Notes: generated by a model not told the origin, from the letters alone. 64,000 nt of DNA from Mycobacterium alsense (GCF_002086635.1 NZ_MVHD01000002.1:124001-188000); one strand, 5' to 3'. Shown: positions 34,732 through 43,757, counted from the first letter of the stretch. Numbers and translations: made by a program.

Positions 34732-35760
34732 TCAACCCTTGTTCGCGAAACTGCTCTTCCCCGGACCCGTTTCTGCCGTGAGGATCTCGCTGGCGCGCTG
34801 GTCGACATACCTCGTGACCGCGTGCTGACCCGCCCCGAATACGGTCGCGAGGAGCAGGGTACCGATCAGCGTGTTCGACGATCCAACATGCAGCACGTCT
34901 GCGTCCAGGATCAGGAGTCCGACGACGGCGACCAGCGGGCCGAGGACCAACTTCAGTAAGCCTTGCTGGAGCGGCAGATTGAAGGGACTGTGGTCCAACG
35001 GCACCTTGGACATGGCCGGGATCGCGGTGAACAGCGCGCCGACGGACCCGAAGAACATCACCAGGAAAAGGTACTGCCAGGGCGAATCCTTAAAGGTGTC
35101 GTCGGGCAAGGTGAGGAAGTGATTGTTCCGGAACAGCCGCTGGGTCAACAGGGTCAGGGCAGCAAAAAAGAGGCAGGCCCCGGATGCGAGGATCAACCGG
35201 TTCCTGAGGTACCGCGCCTCTTGGTTGCTGCGATCGGAGTTCTCGTGCGCGGTCCGCAACACAGCAACGATGGACGGGCGCAGGTCTGCGGCGTTGATGT
35301 GGGACGGATCCGCCAGTAACGCTTGCAGATGCTGCTGCCTCGTGTCGTCCGCGTCTAGGTGCACGCTTGCGTATCCCAAGGCTTCGCTGGCGCGGGCGGC
35401 AAGCTCCGTGTCGGGCAGCAGATCGATCGTGCGCTCCTCGACCTCATGCAGGCGGGCCCAGGCCCGCTCGATCTCGTTGCCCCACCACCACTTTCGGATA
35501 CCGACTTTGGTTTGTGACGCGGTGTTGGCGTCGGACAGGAGGCCGTTGATCAGGAAGGCGCGCTGCTCTTGCTCGGAGGGATCCTTCAGCTCGAGGCGGG
35601 CCAGGTCGTCCAAGAGCATGATCCGACGACGTTGGATCGTTTGCCTCCAGGGCGAGGCCGACTTCCACGACTTCGGCAGCCCCGACTCAAAGCCGTTCCA
35701 GGTATCGCCACGGACGTCGGGTGCTGGCGACGTCGAGCCGGCGTTCGGCGGTGTGGACAT
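34732..35760 (-). CDS. Four-helix integral membrane protein of unknown function
   Basis: A 342-residue protein I do not recognise. A soluble, charged N-terminal part (1-185), rich in helix and with a Trp-rich RKWWWGNE segment at 89-96, is followed by four membrane helices at about 188-208, 228-249, 268-288 and 296-315 and a short C-terminal tail. ATG 35760 has GGGGAGGAA at good spacing. Its composition is less GC-rich and it uses more Lys, Asn and Ile codons than its metabolic neighbours, hinting at transfer. It faces left, with its start 200 bp from the lysis cassette's promoter. Holin, immunity or sensor roles are only guesses. Confidence 0.7.
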   Translation of the reverse strand: MSTPPNAGSTSPAPDVRGDTWNGFESGLPKSWKSASPWRQTIQRRRIMLLDDLARLELKDPSEQEQRAFLINGLLSDANTASQTKVGIRKWWWGNEIERAWARLHEVEERTIDLLPDTELAARASEALGYASVHLDADDTRQQHLQALLADPSHINAADLRPSIVAVLRTAHENSDRSNQEARYLRNRLILASGACLFFAALTLLTQRLFRNNHFLTLPDDTFKDSPWQYLFLVMFFGSVGALFTAIPAMSKVPLDHSPFNLPLQQGLLKLVLGPLVAVVGLLILDADVLHVGSSNTLIGTLLLATVFGAGQHAVTRYVDQRASEILTAETGPGKSSFANKG

Positions 35761-35835
35761 GGATTCCTCCCCAGGGTGAACGGGTCGGGCGACAGAATCG
35801 CCTTGAGTTCACCCCCGCAGGGCAAGCCGCAATAG

Positions 35836-35906
35836 CGTAGTCGGCTACTTGCTCGTGCGGCACCCGGCGAGCACTCCTTTCGTACGCGTTGACGTAGTCA
35901 ACTACT
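35836..35906. promoter_or_regulatory. Paired palindromic operator in the lysis-cassette promoter
   Basis: Two copies of CGTAGTCnnCTACT lie at 35836-35849 and 35893-35906, 57 bp apart, each with a GTAG...CTAC palindrome. The second is embedded in GTTGAC-GTA-GTCAAC (35888-35902), another perfect 6-bp inverted repeat. Both lie in the 200-bp divergent region between the membrane protein and the cassette. They look like tandem repressor sites; the binding protein is not encoded in the insert, as far as I can see. Confidence 0.6.
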
Positions 35907-35960
35907 CATGCGCCGGATGGAGGGGAGTGGCACATTCTCACCCAACGACAGGAGCCGGCC

Positions 35961-36452
35961 ATGCTCATCGCGATCCTCAACCAGTCGAAACTGGTGTCCA
36001 ATGCGGACGGCGCGGCCATGACGCAAGCGATCGCCAAGCAAGTCCGAATGGACGTTGCGCCACTCTGGGATCGGACCGCCGCGGCGGTGATCTTCTACAC
36101 CCACGCCAAGGACGTGCCCCCGGCGGCGCACGGCATCGCGCGCGTCGACGCCATCATCGACCAGCCCGACGGCGTGCTCGGCTACCACACCGAGGACCGC
36201 GGCGGAAAGCTCTGGGGCGTGGTTGCGGCCGAGCCGGAACTCGACAACGGCGGGACCCCGACGAAGGGCGACACGCCCCCTTCAGCCATTCTCGGGGGCG
36301 GCTACGTCGTTTACGCGGCAGCCGGGGCCGAGCACCAAAGGTTCGGCGACGAGTCTCCCGGCTGGCCAAAGGAAATGAAGGCGGGAAAGTTCGCCCGCAC
36401 CCGGCGTCGGCTCGAGCAGACCGGAGCGATGCCCGCTCGGGCAACCGCGTGA
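35961..36452 (+). CDS. Unknown protein at the head of the lysis cassette
   Basis: A 163-residue protein; family not recognised. The first 100 residues look globular and mixed alpha/beta (LIAILNQSKLVSNADGAAM, AAVIFYTHAKDVP, GVLGYHTEDRGGKLWGVV), and the last 40 are basic (KAGKFARTRRR). There is no signal peptide or membrane helix, so it is unlikely to be a holin. AGGAG precedes ATG 35961. It is 55 bp upstream of lysA on the same strand and shares its promoter region, so it is likely cotranscribed with the two lysins. Confidence 0.65.
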   Translation: MLIAILNQSKLVSNADGAAMTQAIAKQVRMDVAPLWDRTAAAVIFYTHAKDVPPAAHGIARVDAIIDQPDGVLGYHTEDRGGKLWGVVAAEPELDNGGTPTKGDTPPSAILGGGYVVYAAAGAEHQRFGDESPGWPKEMKAGKFARTRRRLEQTGAMPARATA

Positions 36453-36507
36453 AAGCGGACCGCACACCGAGCCCCGAAAACCCAACACTGCAAAGGAGGG
36501 CCGACCC

Positions 36508-38040
36508 ATGCCGGTGCCACGCAAGACCATTTCCTTCGGGCAGCAGATCGCCATCGACCGCGAGGGTAACCCGTACGACTACGGTGGCAACTGGGATCCC
36601 TTCAACCGCCGGAAGGGCACCGACTGCTCGGGCTGCGTCGTCGACGAACTCGACGGTGGCATCAACGGCACCGCCATGGAGTGGTCCCGCCACGGCCTGT
36701 GCACGGAGAGTTGGCGGGCGCCGTCGCACGGCGGCCAGGCCAATCCGTTTGACGGACCGTTCCACACCATCCAGGTAGCGAACCCCAGCGCGTTCCCGGC
36801 CGATGCCGCGATCAGGATCGCCCTGCACCACGGGCCCGGCGGCGGAATGAACTCCCACATGTGGTGCCAGATCGGCGATCTGCGCGTGGAAACCAACGGC
36901 GACAACGGGACCGTGCTGCGCGATCAGGCGATGGCGGTGGACAACCCCTACGCCAACGACTGGTGGTTCGTACCCGGCCCCATCGTCGAGGACGGCACAC
37001 CAATTCCGCACCAGCCCAGCGGTAACGGTCCCGCGCCGGAAGGCGAGCCGCGGGACACGTTGTTCGCCGACGTGTCCGAGCACCAGGTGCCGGTGACCGA
37101 TGCCTACACCGACGCCACGTACCACCAGGACGACGCTGACTGGCACTACCGCTGGCTGTCGATCAGAGCCAACGACGGGACCCACCGCGACAACAACTTC
37201 GCCCAGAACTACGGCTGGTGCAAGCAAGCCGCCGACAGTGGCAGGCTCAATGGCTTCATCGTCTACGCGTACTGGCGTCCCGACTGGCAGGCGACGCTGG
37301 CGACCTTCCAGGATCAGATCAACTCCAACGGCGGTCCCCACCCCAAGATGGTCGCCATGATCGACGTGGAATGCGGAGATGGGAATCCGAACTGCGACCA
37401 AAGCGCCGCCGTCAACGGCATGTACTACGCGCTGGCCAAGTGGCTCGGCGATGCGCGCCGGGTGATCGGGTATTGCAACCTCAACGACATGCGCCAGATG
37501 TGGCAGACCAGGCCGGAGCACGTGCCGATGATCGTCGCCGGCTACGGCTCAAATCCCAACGACCCGAACGTGTTCAAGGTCGCGCACCAATACACCGACG
37601 GCCAAGGCTACGGAGGAGGCCTCCCCGAGGGGGTGCCTCCCTTCGGCAACTGCGACATGAACAGCGCCGACGGCCTGTCGCCGTCCCAGTTGGCCTCGGT
37701 GCTAGGGGTAGGCGACGCGGTAGCGGTCACACCCTCGCCGCTGGTGGTGCCTACCGTGCCGGCGGACTACCAGCGGCTCATCTACGAGCAGCTGGCGGGG
37801 CCGGTCGGCTCGGATGGCTACGGGCATGGCTGGCCGCAGCTCGGCAACCTGACGGTCGTGGACTATTTGGCCAAGTACAAGCCGGCCTTGGATGTCCTAC
37901 TCGCCCAGGCGCCCCGGCCGGCCAAGAAGAAAACGGCTCCCCGCATCGTCATCCCTGCGGCCGGCAACGGAGCGGCGTCGAGACCTGCCACGGCTGCCAA
38001 GAGGGCGCCGGCGAGGAAGGCCCCCGCAAAGAAGCCATGA
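36508..38040 (+). CDS. lysA: Mycobacteriophage-type endolysin LysA (peptidase + GH25-like + binding domain)
   Basis: A 510-residue peptidoglycan hydrolase with the modular design of mycobacteriophage LysA. An NlpC/P60-like peptidase covers about 1-160, with the catalytic Cys40 in GTDCSG and a likely His117. A GH25-like muramidase follows at about 185-390, opening FADVSEHQ, with IDVE (acidic pair Asp286/Glu288) and HQYTDG (360-365). A short cell-wall-binding segment (YEQLAGPVGSDGYGHGWPQLG, about 426-446) and a basic Lys/Ala/Pro tail (471-510) end the protein. AAAGGAGGG precedes ATG 36508. It would cut peptide and glycan bonds of the cell wall during lysis. Confidence 0.93.
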   Translation: MPVPRKTISFGQQIAIDREGNPYDYGGNWDPFNRRKGTDCSGCVVDELDGGINGTAMEWSRHGLCTESWRAPSHGGQANPFDGPFHTIQVANPSAFPADAAIRIALHHGPGGGMNSHMWCQIGDLRVETNGDNGTVLRDQAMAVDNPYANDWWFVPGPIVEDGTPIPHQPSGNGPAPEGEPRDTLFADVSEHQVPVTDAYTDATYHQDDADWHYRWLSIRANDGTHRDNNFAQNYGWCKQAADSGRLNGFIVYAYWRPDWQATLATFQDQINSNGGPHPKMVAMIDVECGDGNPNCDQSAAVNGMYYALAKWLGDARRVIGYCNLNDMRQMWQTRPEHVPMIVAGYGSNPNDPNVFKVAHQYTDGQGYGGGLPEGVPPFGNCDMNSADGLSPSQLASVLGVGDAVAVTPSPLVVPTVPADYQRLIYEQLAGPVGSDGYGHGWPQLGNLTVVDYLAKYKPALDVLLAQAPRPAKKKTAPRIVIPAAGNGAASRPATAAKRAPARKAPAKKP

Positions 38041-38085
38041 CGCTGACGCTGAGAAAACAGCCGCCCCTCAAGGAGATTCACCGAA

Positions 38086-39081
38086 ATGCCGCTCCCCTAC
38101 AAACGCGGGTCCCACGGCCCGGAAATCGAATACTGGCAGGCATGGTTCAAGCGCGAATACCGCGCCTACGCGCCGCCGGAAGACGGCAACTACGGCAGCG
38201 ACGAAGTCGCCGCGGTCAAGGAAATGCAGCGCCGCCTCGGCCTGCCGCAATCCGGAGTATTCGACGCCACCACAGCCAGCCGCGTCGGATACGTGCCACC
38301 GGCCGCTGGCCTGCGGCCCATCATGTTCACTGTCGAAGGGCACAGTTCGAACATGTTCGCCGGGCCCGTCGCCGACACCGGCGCACAACTCGAAGCCGAA
38401 GGACTCTGTCACCACCAGCCGATCGGTTACAACAACGGCCCCATCCCGTTCGACAACGCCAGCGGTGTCAACGAGTTGGCCCGGCTCGTCGGCTCAGAGG
38501 TCATGGACAACCTCGTCCCCTTCCCGAAAGGCACGCCCTGGTCACTCGGTGGGTTCTCCCAAGGTGGCATCGTCATCTGCGACTTCTACTTCGACTACCT
38601 GGCGCCCGGTAAGCCGCTAGACTGGCGAGCGCCCGACCTCAAAGGCGTTCTGGCCTACGGTAATCCAGGCCGTCAGACCGACAGCATCGCGGACTGGGCC
38701 CGGGCCTGGATCACCCAACCCGGCAGCCATGGGCTCGACCCGATCCGGCGGTTCGGACTACCTGGCTGTGCGGAGAAGCCCGATTTCTGGGTTGACGTTT
38801 ACCGCGAGGGCGACATCTTCGCCGAGAACACCGACGACAAATCGAGCGAGGTGAAGGCCGCCGTGTACCAGGCCGTGGCACGCTCCGACTTCTTCTCCAA
38901 CCCGTTCTCCCTCGCCGCACAGATCGCCATCCTGTTCGGCGAACCGGTCGAAGAGGTCTTGGGCATCGTCATGGCCATCGTCAGCGGCGTGGCGTTCCTG
39001 GGCGATCAGCCCAATCCCCACTACTCCCCGTACGACATCACCGGCGGAGTCGCTTGGATGCGAGACCGCCTGCGTAGCTGA
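38086..39081 (+). CDS. lysB: Mycobacteriophage-type LysB, mycolylarabinogalactan esterase
   Basis: A 331-residue alpha/beta-hydrolase that in mycobacteriophages cuts the mycolic-acid layer from arabinogalactan. An N-terminal peptidoglycan-binding-like domain (1-70, with VAAVKEMQRRLGLPQSGVFD) is followed by the esterase: nucleophile elbow GGFSQGG with Ser158, Asp in EGDIFA (243) and His in NPHYSPYD (312). AAGGAG lies upstream of ATG 38086, 45 bp after lysA. The pair acts in series, LysA on peptidoglycan and LysB on the outer lipid layer. It ends 14 bp before the stop of the convergent DUF35 gene. Confidence 0.94.
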   Translation: MPLPYKRGSHGPEIEYWQAWFKREYRAYAPPEDGNYGSDEVAAVKEMQRRLGLPQSGVFDATTASRVGYVPPAAGLRPIMFTVEGHSSNMFAGPVADTGAQLEAEGLCHHQPIGYNNGPIPFDNASGVNELARLVGSEVMDNLVPFPKGTPWSLGGFSQGGIVICDFYFDYLAPGKPLDWRAPDLKGVLAYGNPGRQTDSIADWARAWITQPGSHGLDPIRRFGLPGCAEKPDFWVDVYREGDIFAENTDDKSSEVKAAVYQAVARSDFFSNPFSLAAQIAILFGEPVEEVLGIVMAIVSGVAFLGDQPNPHYSPYDITGGVAWMRDRLRS

Positions 39082-39095
39082 ACCGGAGCCTCCTT

Positions 39096-39512
39096 TCAGT
39101 CCTCTTCGGCCGGCTCGTACCGAAGCATCGTGACGTCGTGCTCGGGATAGTCGCAGAACACCGGGCGCACCCGCATCCCGACCCGCAGGCCCTCCGGAGC
39201 GACGTTCACCATTTCGCTGGAAAACCTCGGGCCCTCGTCCCATTCGACGATGGCGAGCAGCTGGGGAACGGCGTCGGCGAAATGCGGGCCGACGGGCCGG
39301 CGGGCGACGGTGAACGAGTACAGCGTGCCCATGCCGGAGATCTCGCGCCATTCCAGGTCGTCGGCCAGGGTGCGGGGGGCGCGCACCCGCGGATAGAAAA
39401 CGTAGCTCTGCGTGGACGGCGAGTACTGGATGACGATGCGATGCCGCGCCAGCGCGTCCCAAAACGGCGCGGTGGTGGGCGTTTTGACTGGCATGGGCCG
39501 CTCGAATTTCAT
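39096..39512 (-). CDS. DUF35 OB-fold protein lacking the zinc ribbon
   Basis: A 138-residue DUF35 protein paired with the thiolase at 39515. The OB-fold part (LYSFTVARRPVGPHFADAVPQLLAIVEWDEG, shortened here to its LYSFTVARRP and AIVEWDEG clues) is normal, but the N-terminal ribbon region reads QYSPSTQSYVFYPRVRAP without the four Cys of the copy at 23971. Zinc is therefore not expected. It probably binds the thiolase as an acyl-CoA partner. ATG 39512 is 2 bp after the thiolase stop. Confidence 0.88.
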   Translation of the reverse strand: MKFERPMPVKTPTTAPFWDALARHRIVIQYSPSTQSYVFYPRVRAPRTLADDLEWREISGMGTLYSFTVARRPVGPHFADAVPQLLAIVEWDEGPRFSSEMVNVAPEGLRVGMRVRPVFCDYPEHDVTMLRYEPAEED

Positions 39513-39514
39513 CG

Positions 39515-40723
39515 TCAGTCTCCCTGCAGGACGAGTGTCGTCTGCTCGGACAGGATGCCGCCGTTGCCGGACACGAAGGCGCGGTTGCAGTCGGCGACCT
39601 GGGCCGCACCCGCCCGGCCCATGATCTGGCGGGTCGCGTCGCACACGTGGTGCATGCCGCCGGCCAGGCCCGCCTGCCCGAATCCCAGCTGCCCGCCGGC
39701 CGTGTTGAGCGGGAAGTCGCCGCGGAAGGTCAGGTCGTGGCCGGCGACGAACTCCATGCCCTTTCCCTTCTCGCAGAAGCCGGCGTCCTCGAGCGACAGC
39801 AACACGGTGATGGTGTAGCAGTCGTAAATCGAGACCATGTCCACCTCGCCGCGTCGCAGGCCGGCCATCGCGAAGGCGGTATCGGCGGCCGCGGCGATCG
39901 GTGTGCGCAGCAGATCCTCGGCGTAGGTCGGCGTCTTGAACGGCACGTGCTCCCCGAATCCCTTGATCCACACCGGGCGGTTGCGGGCGCGCCTGGCGAG
40001 GTCGGCGTTCGCGACGACCACGGCCGCGCCCCCGACGCAGGGCATCACGATCTCCAGCATGTGCAGCGGATCGGCGATCACCGGACTGGCCAGGACGTCG
40101 TCCACCGTCAGCGGCTTGTCCTTCCAGATCGCGCCCTCGGTGTGGTTGGCGTTGACCCGCGTGTCGACCACGATCTTGGCCATCGCCCGCTCGTCGTAGC
40201 CATAGACCGCGGCGTAGCGCTGGGCGACCTGGCCATAGGGGCCGTTCTGACCGAGGTTGCCGTAGGGGATCTCGAATTCCGCCTGCGGGGAACCGTATTG
40301 GTTGCTCGACGACCCGAAGAACATGGCGTCGATCATGGGCCTGGGTTTCTTCTCCGACGACGGCGTGATGTAGCGGGCGGGCAGCGCGCAGAGGACGGCG
40401 TCACAGATGCCGAGTTCGATCGCCGCGGCGGCCCGCCAGACCATGGCCGCGGCACTGGCGCCCCCGAGATCCACCAGTTCGGCGAATCGCGCTCCCACCC
40501 CGAGGTATTCGGCGATGGTCGACGGCACGAAGATCTCCGACTCGGCCAGGTGCGAGGCCGCGATGCCGTTCACGACGTCGCCGGGCAGCCCGGCATCCTC
40601 GAGCGCCGCCGCGGACAGTTCGGCCCATTGTTCGAGGACGAACGGGGCCAGCGACGCCTTGTTGAGCCGCTCCGGCGGAAGTTCGACGTAGCCGACGATC
40701 GCGGCCTCTCCGCGTAATCCCAT
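39515..40723 (-). CDS. Thiolase-fold lipid-transfer protein (SCP-x/Ltp-like), second copy
   Basis: A 402-residue thiolase-like protein similar in build to the one at 24408: MVSIYDCYTITVLLSLEDAGF, GDFPLNTAGGQLGFGQAG and FVSGNGGILSE mark the family. It likely acts as a thiolase or, with the adjacent DUF35 protein, as a retro-aldolase on an acyl-CoA chain. ATG 40723 is 17 bp after the FadE gene, so FadE, thiolase and DUF35 form a leftward operon under the TetR at 43105. Confidence 0.9.
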   Translation of the reverse strand: MGLRGEAAIVGYVELPPERLNKASLAPFVLEQWAELSAAALEDAGLPGDVVNGIAASHLAESEIFVPSTIAEYLGVGARFAELVDLGGASAAAMVWRAAAAIELGICDAVLCALPARYITPSSEKKPRPMIDAMFFGSSSNQYGSPQAEFEIPYGNLGQNGPYGQVAQRYAAVYGYDERAMAKIVVDTRVNANHTEGAIWKDKPLTVDDVLASPVIADPLHMLEIVMPCVGGAAVVVANADLARRARNRPVWIKGFGEHVPFKTPTYAEDLLRTPIAAAADTAFAMAGLRRGEVDMVSIYDCYTITVLLSLEDAGFCEKGKGMEFVAGHDLTFRGDFPLNTAGGQLGFGQAGLAGGMHHVCDATRQIMGRAGAAQVADCNRAFVSGNGGILSEQTTLVLQGD

Positions 40724-40740
40724 GTGCGGTCCTACTTTCG

Positions 40741-42960
40741 CTATTTGCGGGGCAGGCCCAGGATCATCTGGGCGATGATGTTCAACTGGATTTCCCGGGT
40801 CCCACCGCCGATCAGCTCCGCCGGCAGGTGCAGATACGGTTCCACGATGGCGGGCTCGGAGCCAGCGACCATCGCGGACCGGCCCGTCAATCGCAGCGTC
40901 GCCTCGAACGTGCGCCGCAGCAACACGTTCATCGCCACCTTGGCGATGCTCGATGCGGGCCCGGAGGGTTGGCCGTCGAGCAGCCGGATGGTTTCCCGCA
41001 CGCCCAGCGCCTTGATAGCGTTGGTGTAGGCGTCGAGTTCGCCCAGCTCGCGCAGGGCGTCGTCGCGGTCGGGCCCCGGCCTGGACGCGAGCGAGCGCAG
41101 CGCGGCGGCCCGGTCGAATTTGACGTAACCGCTGATGGCCGAACGCTCCTCGGCCATCGTCGCGATCGCCAGGCTCCATCCGTCCGTAGGGCCGCCCAGC
41201 AGCATCTCGTCGGGGACGAACACGTCGTTGAGGAAGACCTCGTTGAAGTGCGCGTCGCCGGTCGCCGTCTTGATCGGCTGGATCTCCACCCCGGGGGACC
41301 GCATATCGAGGATGAAGTAGCCGATCCCGCGGTGCTTGCCGGCTTCGGGGTCGGTGCGGGCCAACAGGGCGCCCAGGTCGGCGTATTGCGCCAACGACGT
41401 CCAGATCTTGTGGCCGTTGATCCGCCAGCCGCCGTCCACCTTGGTCGCCCGGGTGGTCAGCGACGCGAGGTCGGAGCCGGCGCCCGGCTCACTGAACAGC
41501 TGGCACCACAGGATCTCGCCACGTTGCGTCGGCGGGATCAACCGCTCCTGCAAGCCTTTTGGCGCCGCGGCCAACACCGAGGGCAGGATCCACTCGGCGA
41601 TGTTCAGCGACGGCCGGACCAGACCGGGACGCTTGGCGAACTCCTCGTCGATGATGAGCTGTTTCAACGGCCCCGCATCGACGCCCCACGGCGCCGGCCA
41701 GTGCGGCATGATGAGGCCCGCGTCGGCGATCAAGGTGCGTTGCGGCCCCGTGGCGAGATGCTCATAGTCGCCGTGCGGTGCGGGTTTGTCGTTCCGCAAC
41801 TGCATTGCCGCATCCAGCTTCTCGGCGACCCAGGACCGGAATTCGGATTCCGCGTCACCGAGGTTCACCGACATGTCGCGCGTCTGCGTGCAGGTGAGCT
41901 CTCCCAACCGCCGCGCCCACCGATTGGTCGGGCCGATCGACCCCGCCAGGCTGATCGCCCGTCGCCAGTACAGGTGCATGTCGTGTTCCCAGGTGAAACC
42001 GATGGCGCCGAGCATGGTGAGCGCATCGAGCACGAGATCCGGCATCGGTGCGACGGCGATCAGCGCCGCCGCGGCCGCCGCCAGCCGGAGTTGGTCGAGC
42101 GATTCGTCGACGGCGCGCACCGCGTCCCAGGCGGCGGCGGTGGCCAGCTCGGTGTTGACCAACAGCATCGCCGCGTTGTGCTGCAGGGCCTGGAAGGTCC
42201 CGATCACCTTGCCGAACTGTTCCCGGGTGCGCAGGTGCGCGGTCACCGCCTGGACACACCATTGCGCGATACCGGCCATCGTGCCGGCCACCAGACCCAC
42301 CGCGAGGCAGGTCGCGCGGTCCGGGTCGATGCCGGAAAGCGCCTCGGCGGCGCGATATTCCTTCAGCCGCACGATCCCGACGTCGGAGACCAGGTCGGTG
42401 CCGGACGCGGGTTCGACTGTGGCAGTGGGCGCTCCGGTGTCGACCGGCACCCAGACGAGGCCGCCGTCCTCGGCGCGGGCCGCGACCAGGATCGTCCGTG
42501 CCGAAGACGCCCCCGCAGTGGCCTCCGAGGCGCCGCTGAGCAGCCATCCTGGGCCGTCGGCTCGTGCCCGGAAGTCGCCGCCGTCGGGCAGGACGACGGC
42601 CGCGGACAGGCCGGATGCCAAATCGCGCACCAGTGATTCAGCGGGCGGCGTCGGATCGGCCAGCAGCGCAACGGCTCCCGTCGTCACCGTCGGCAGCAGC
42701 GGGCCGGGCAGCAGCGCCTTGCCCGCGGCCTCCAGCACGCAGGCCGCGTCGATCAGCCGCCCGCCCTGCCCGCCGAGGCGCTCGGGCAGGTGCACGGCGT
42801 GAAAGCCGTTGGCCACCAGCGCTTCCCACCAGACCGGGAGGATCCCCGCGGCCAACGCGTCGAAGCCGTCGCGGGTCGCGGCGATGGGGGCGTGCCGCTC
42901 CGCGAACTGCGCGACGGCGTTGCCGAGGTCCTGCTGCTCGGGGGTCAGTCCCAGGGTCAT
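40741..42960 (-). CDS. Double-length acyl-CoA dehydrogenase (FadE)
   Basis: A 739-residue protein of two acyl-CoA dehydrogenase domains, about 1-355 and 370-739. The first holds [13 protein letters not shown] and [18 protein letters not shown]; the second holds [31 protein letters not shown] and the late [19 protein letters not shown]. In mycobacteria such long FadE proteins are seen in lipid and steroid catabolism; two-domain or heteromeric ACADs act on side chains. FAD-dependent alpha,beta-desaturation of an acyl-CoA is the expected reaction. ATG 42960 is used; a longer frame through the promoter is rejected. Transcription starts at the region with the palindrome at 43019. Confidence 0.92.
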   Translation of the reverse strand: MTLGLTPEQQDLGNAVAQFAERHAPIAATRDGFDALAAGILPVWWEALVANGFHAVHLPERLGGQGGRLIDAACVLEAAGKALLPGPLLPTVTTGAVALLADPTPPAESLVRDLASGLSAAVVLPDGGDFRARADGPGWLLSGASEATAGASSARTILVAARAEDGGLVWVPVDTGAPTATVEPASGTDLVSDVGIVRLKEYRAAEALSGIDPDRATCLAVGLVAGTMAGIAQWCVQAVTAHLRTREQFGKVIGTFQALQHNAAMLLVNTELATAAAWDAVRAVDESLDQLRLAAAAAALIAVAPMPDLVLDALTMLGAIGFTWEHDMHLYWRRAISLAGSIGPTNRWARRLGELTCTQTRDMSVNLGDAESEFRSWVAEKLDAAMQLRNDKPAPHGDYEHLATGPQRTLIADAGLIMPHWPAPWGVDAGPLKQLIIDEEFAKRPGLVRPSLNIAEWILPSVLAAAPKGLQERLIPPTQRGEILWCQLFSEPGAGSDLASLTTRATKVDGGWRINGHKIWTSLAQYADLGALLARTDPEAGKHRGIGYFILDMRSPGVEIQPIKTATGDAHFNEVFLNDVFVPDEMLLGGPTDGWSLAIATMAEERSAISGYVKFDRAAALRSLASRPGPDRDDALRELGELDAYTNAIKALGVRETIRLLDGQPSGPASSIAKVAMNVLLRRTFEATLRLTGRSAMVAGSEPAIVEPYLHLPAELIGGGTREIQLNIIAQMILGLPRK

Positions 42961-43018
42961 AGCGGCACCCCCGCGCGGCCGAGACGACACGCCATCGAAG
43001 ACCGCTGTCCTTCCTCTT

Positions 43019-43042
43019 ACAAGACGAACCGTCTCGTCTTGT
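43019..43042. promoter_or_regulatory. TetR operator with perfect 9-bp arms
   Basis: ACAAGACGA-ACCGTC-TCGTCTTGT is a perfect 9-bp inverted repeat 58 bp upstream of the FadE ATG and 62 bp upstream of the TetR ATG, in the divergent promoter. It very likely binds the adjacent TetR. A 21-of-23 match lies at 21707-21729 before the FadD gene. Confidence 0.8.
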
Positions 43043-43104
43043 GGCAGACTACGGGTCGGGTCCGGATAAGTAAAGCCGGCTCGACCCGCCGACCAGGACA
43101 CCAG

Positions 43105-43704
43105 ATGCCAACCGAACTCACCCGGGAGAACTCGCCGGCGCCCTCGCCGAGACGCCGCAGCGAGAAGTCGCGCACCGCGATCGTGACCGCCACCCGCGAG
43201 TTGCTGCTCGAGCGCGGATTCGACGGCCTGACCATCGAGGCGGTCGCCGCGCGGGCCGGGGTGGGCAAGCAGACCATCTATCGCTGGTGGCCCACCCGCC
43301 CCGCGCTCGTCGCCGACGTCATGCTCGAGGACGCGGACAAGATCCTGGCGTCGGTGGATCACACCGGGGATCTGGCCGCCGACCTGGTGCGGTGGGTGGG
43401 CAAGCTCGTCGCGAGCCTGACCACCGCGCGCGGTTCGGCGATGCTGCGGATCTTGACCGTCGCGGGAATGGAGCACGAGGACACCGCCGTCAAGCTGCGG
43501 GCGGGATTCAGCGCGCCGCTGCACGACAGCGTGCGGGACCGGCTCGTCGCCGCCGGCCTCGACGCGCCCGCCGCGGAGTCGGCCGCCGACGCCATCGTCG
43601 GCGGCGTGGTCTACCCGATACTCTCCGAGCCGCAACGGTACTCACGACGCCGCGCCGAGCGCACCACCCGAATGATCGTCGGGGCGCTGGGGGCCGGCCG
43701 CTGA
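43105..43704 (+). CDS. TetR-family transcriptional regulator
   Basis: A 199-residue TetR protein with HTH at about 44-64 ending in the pattern [15 protein letters not shown], seen in the TetR_C_16-like group. The ligand domain follows. ATG 43105 is preceded by a purine run (GACCAGGACACCAG). The divergent FadE-thiolase-DUF35 operon and the distant FadD gene share its palindromic site, so it probably controls a small fatty-acid or steroid-side-chain regulon. Confidence 0.9.
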   Translation: MPTELTRENSPAPSPRRRSEKSRTAIVTATRELLLERGFDGLTIEAVAARAGVGKQTIYRWWPTRPALVADVMLEDADKILASVDHTGDLAADLVRWVGKLVASLTTARGSAMLRILTVAGMEHEDTAVKLRAGFSAPLHDSVRDRLVAAGLDAPAAESAADAIVGGVVYPILSEPQRYSRRRAERTTRMIVGALGAGR

Positions 43705-43757
43705 TATCCTGCAGGTCGCATCGAAAACGCTTGCCCAGCAAGGCCTGAGGAGCGGCC

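Noticed and set aside
34725..39095. Attachment-site direct repeats flanking the lysis insert
   Set aside because: No convincing repeat was found by eye in the few bases that separate the insert from its flanking genes, and no tRNA or integrase is near.
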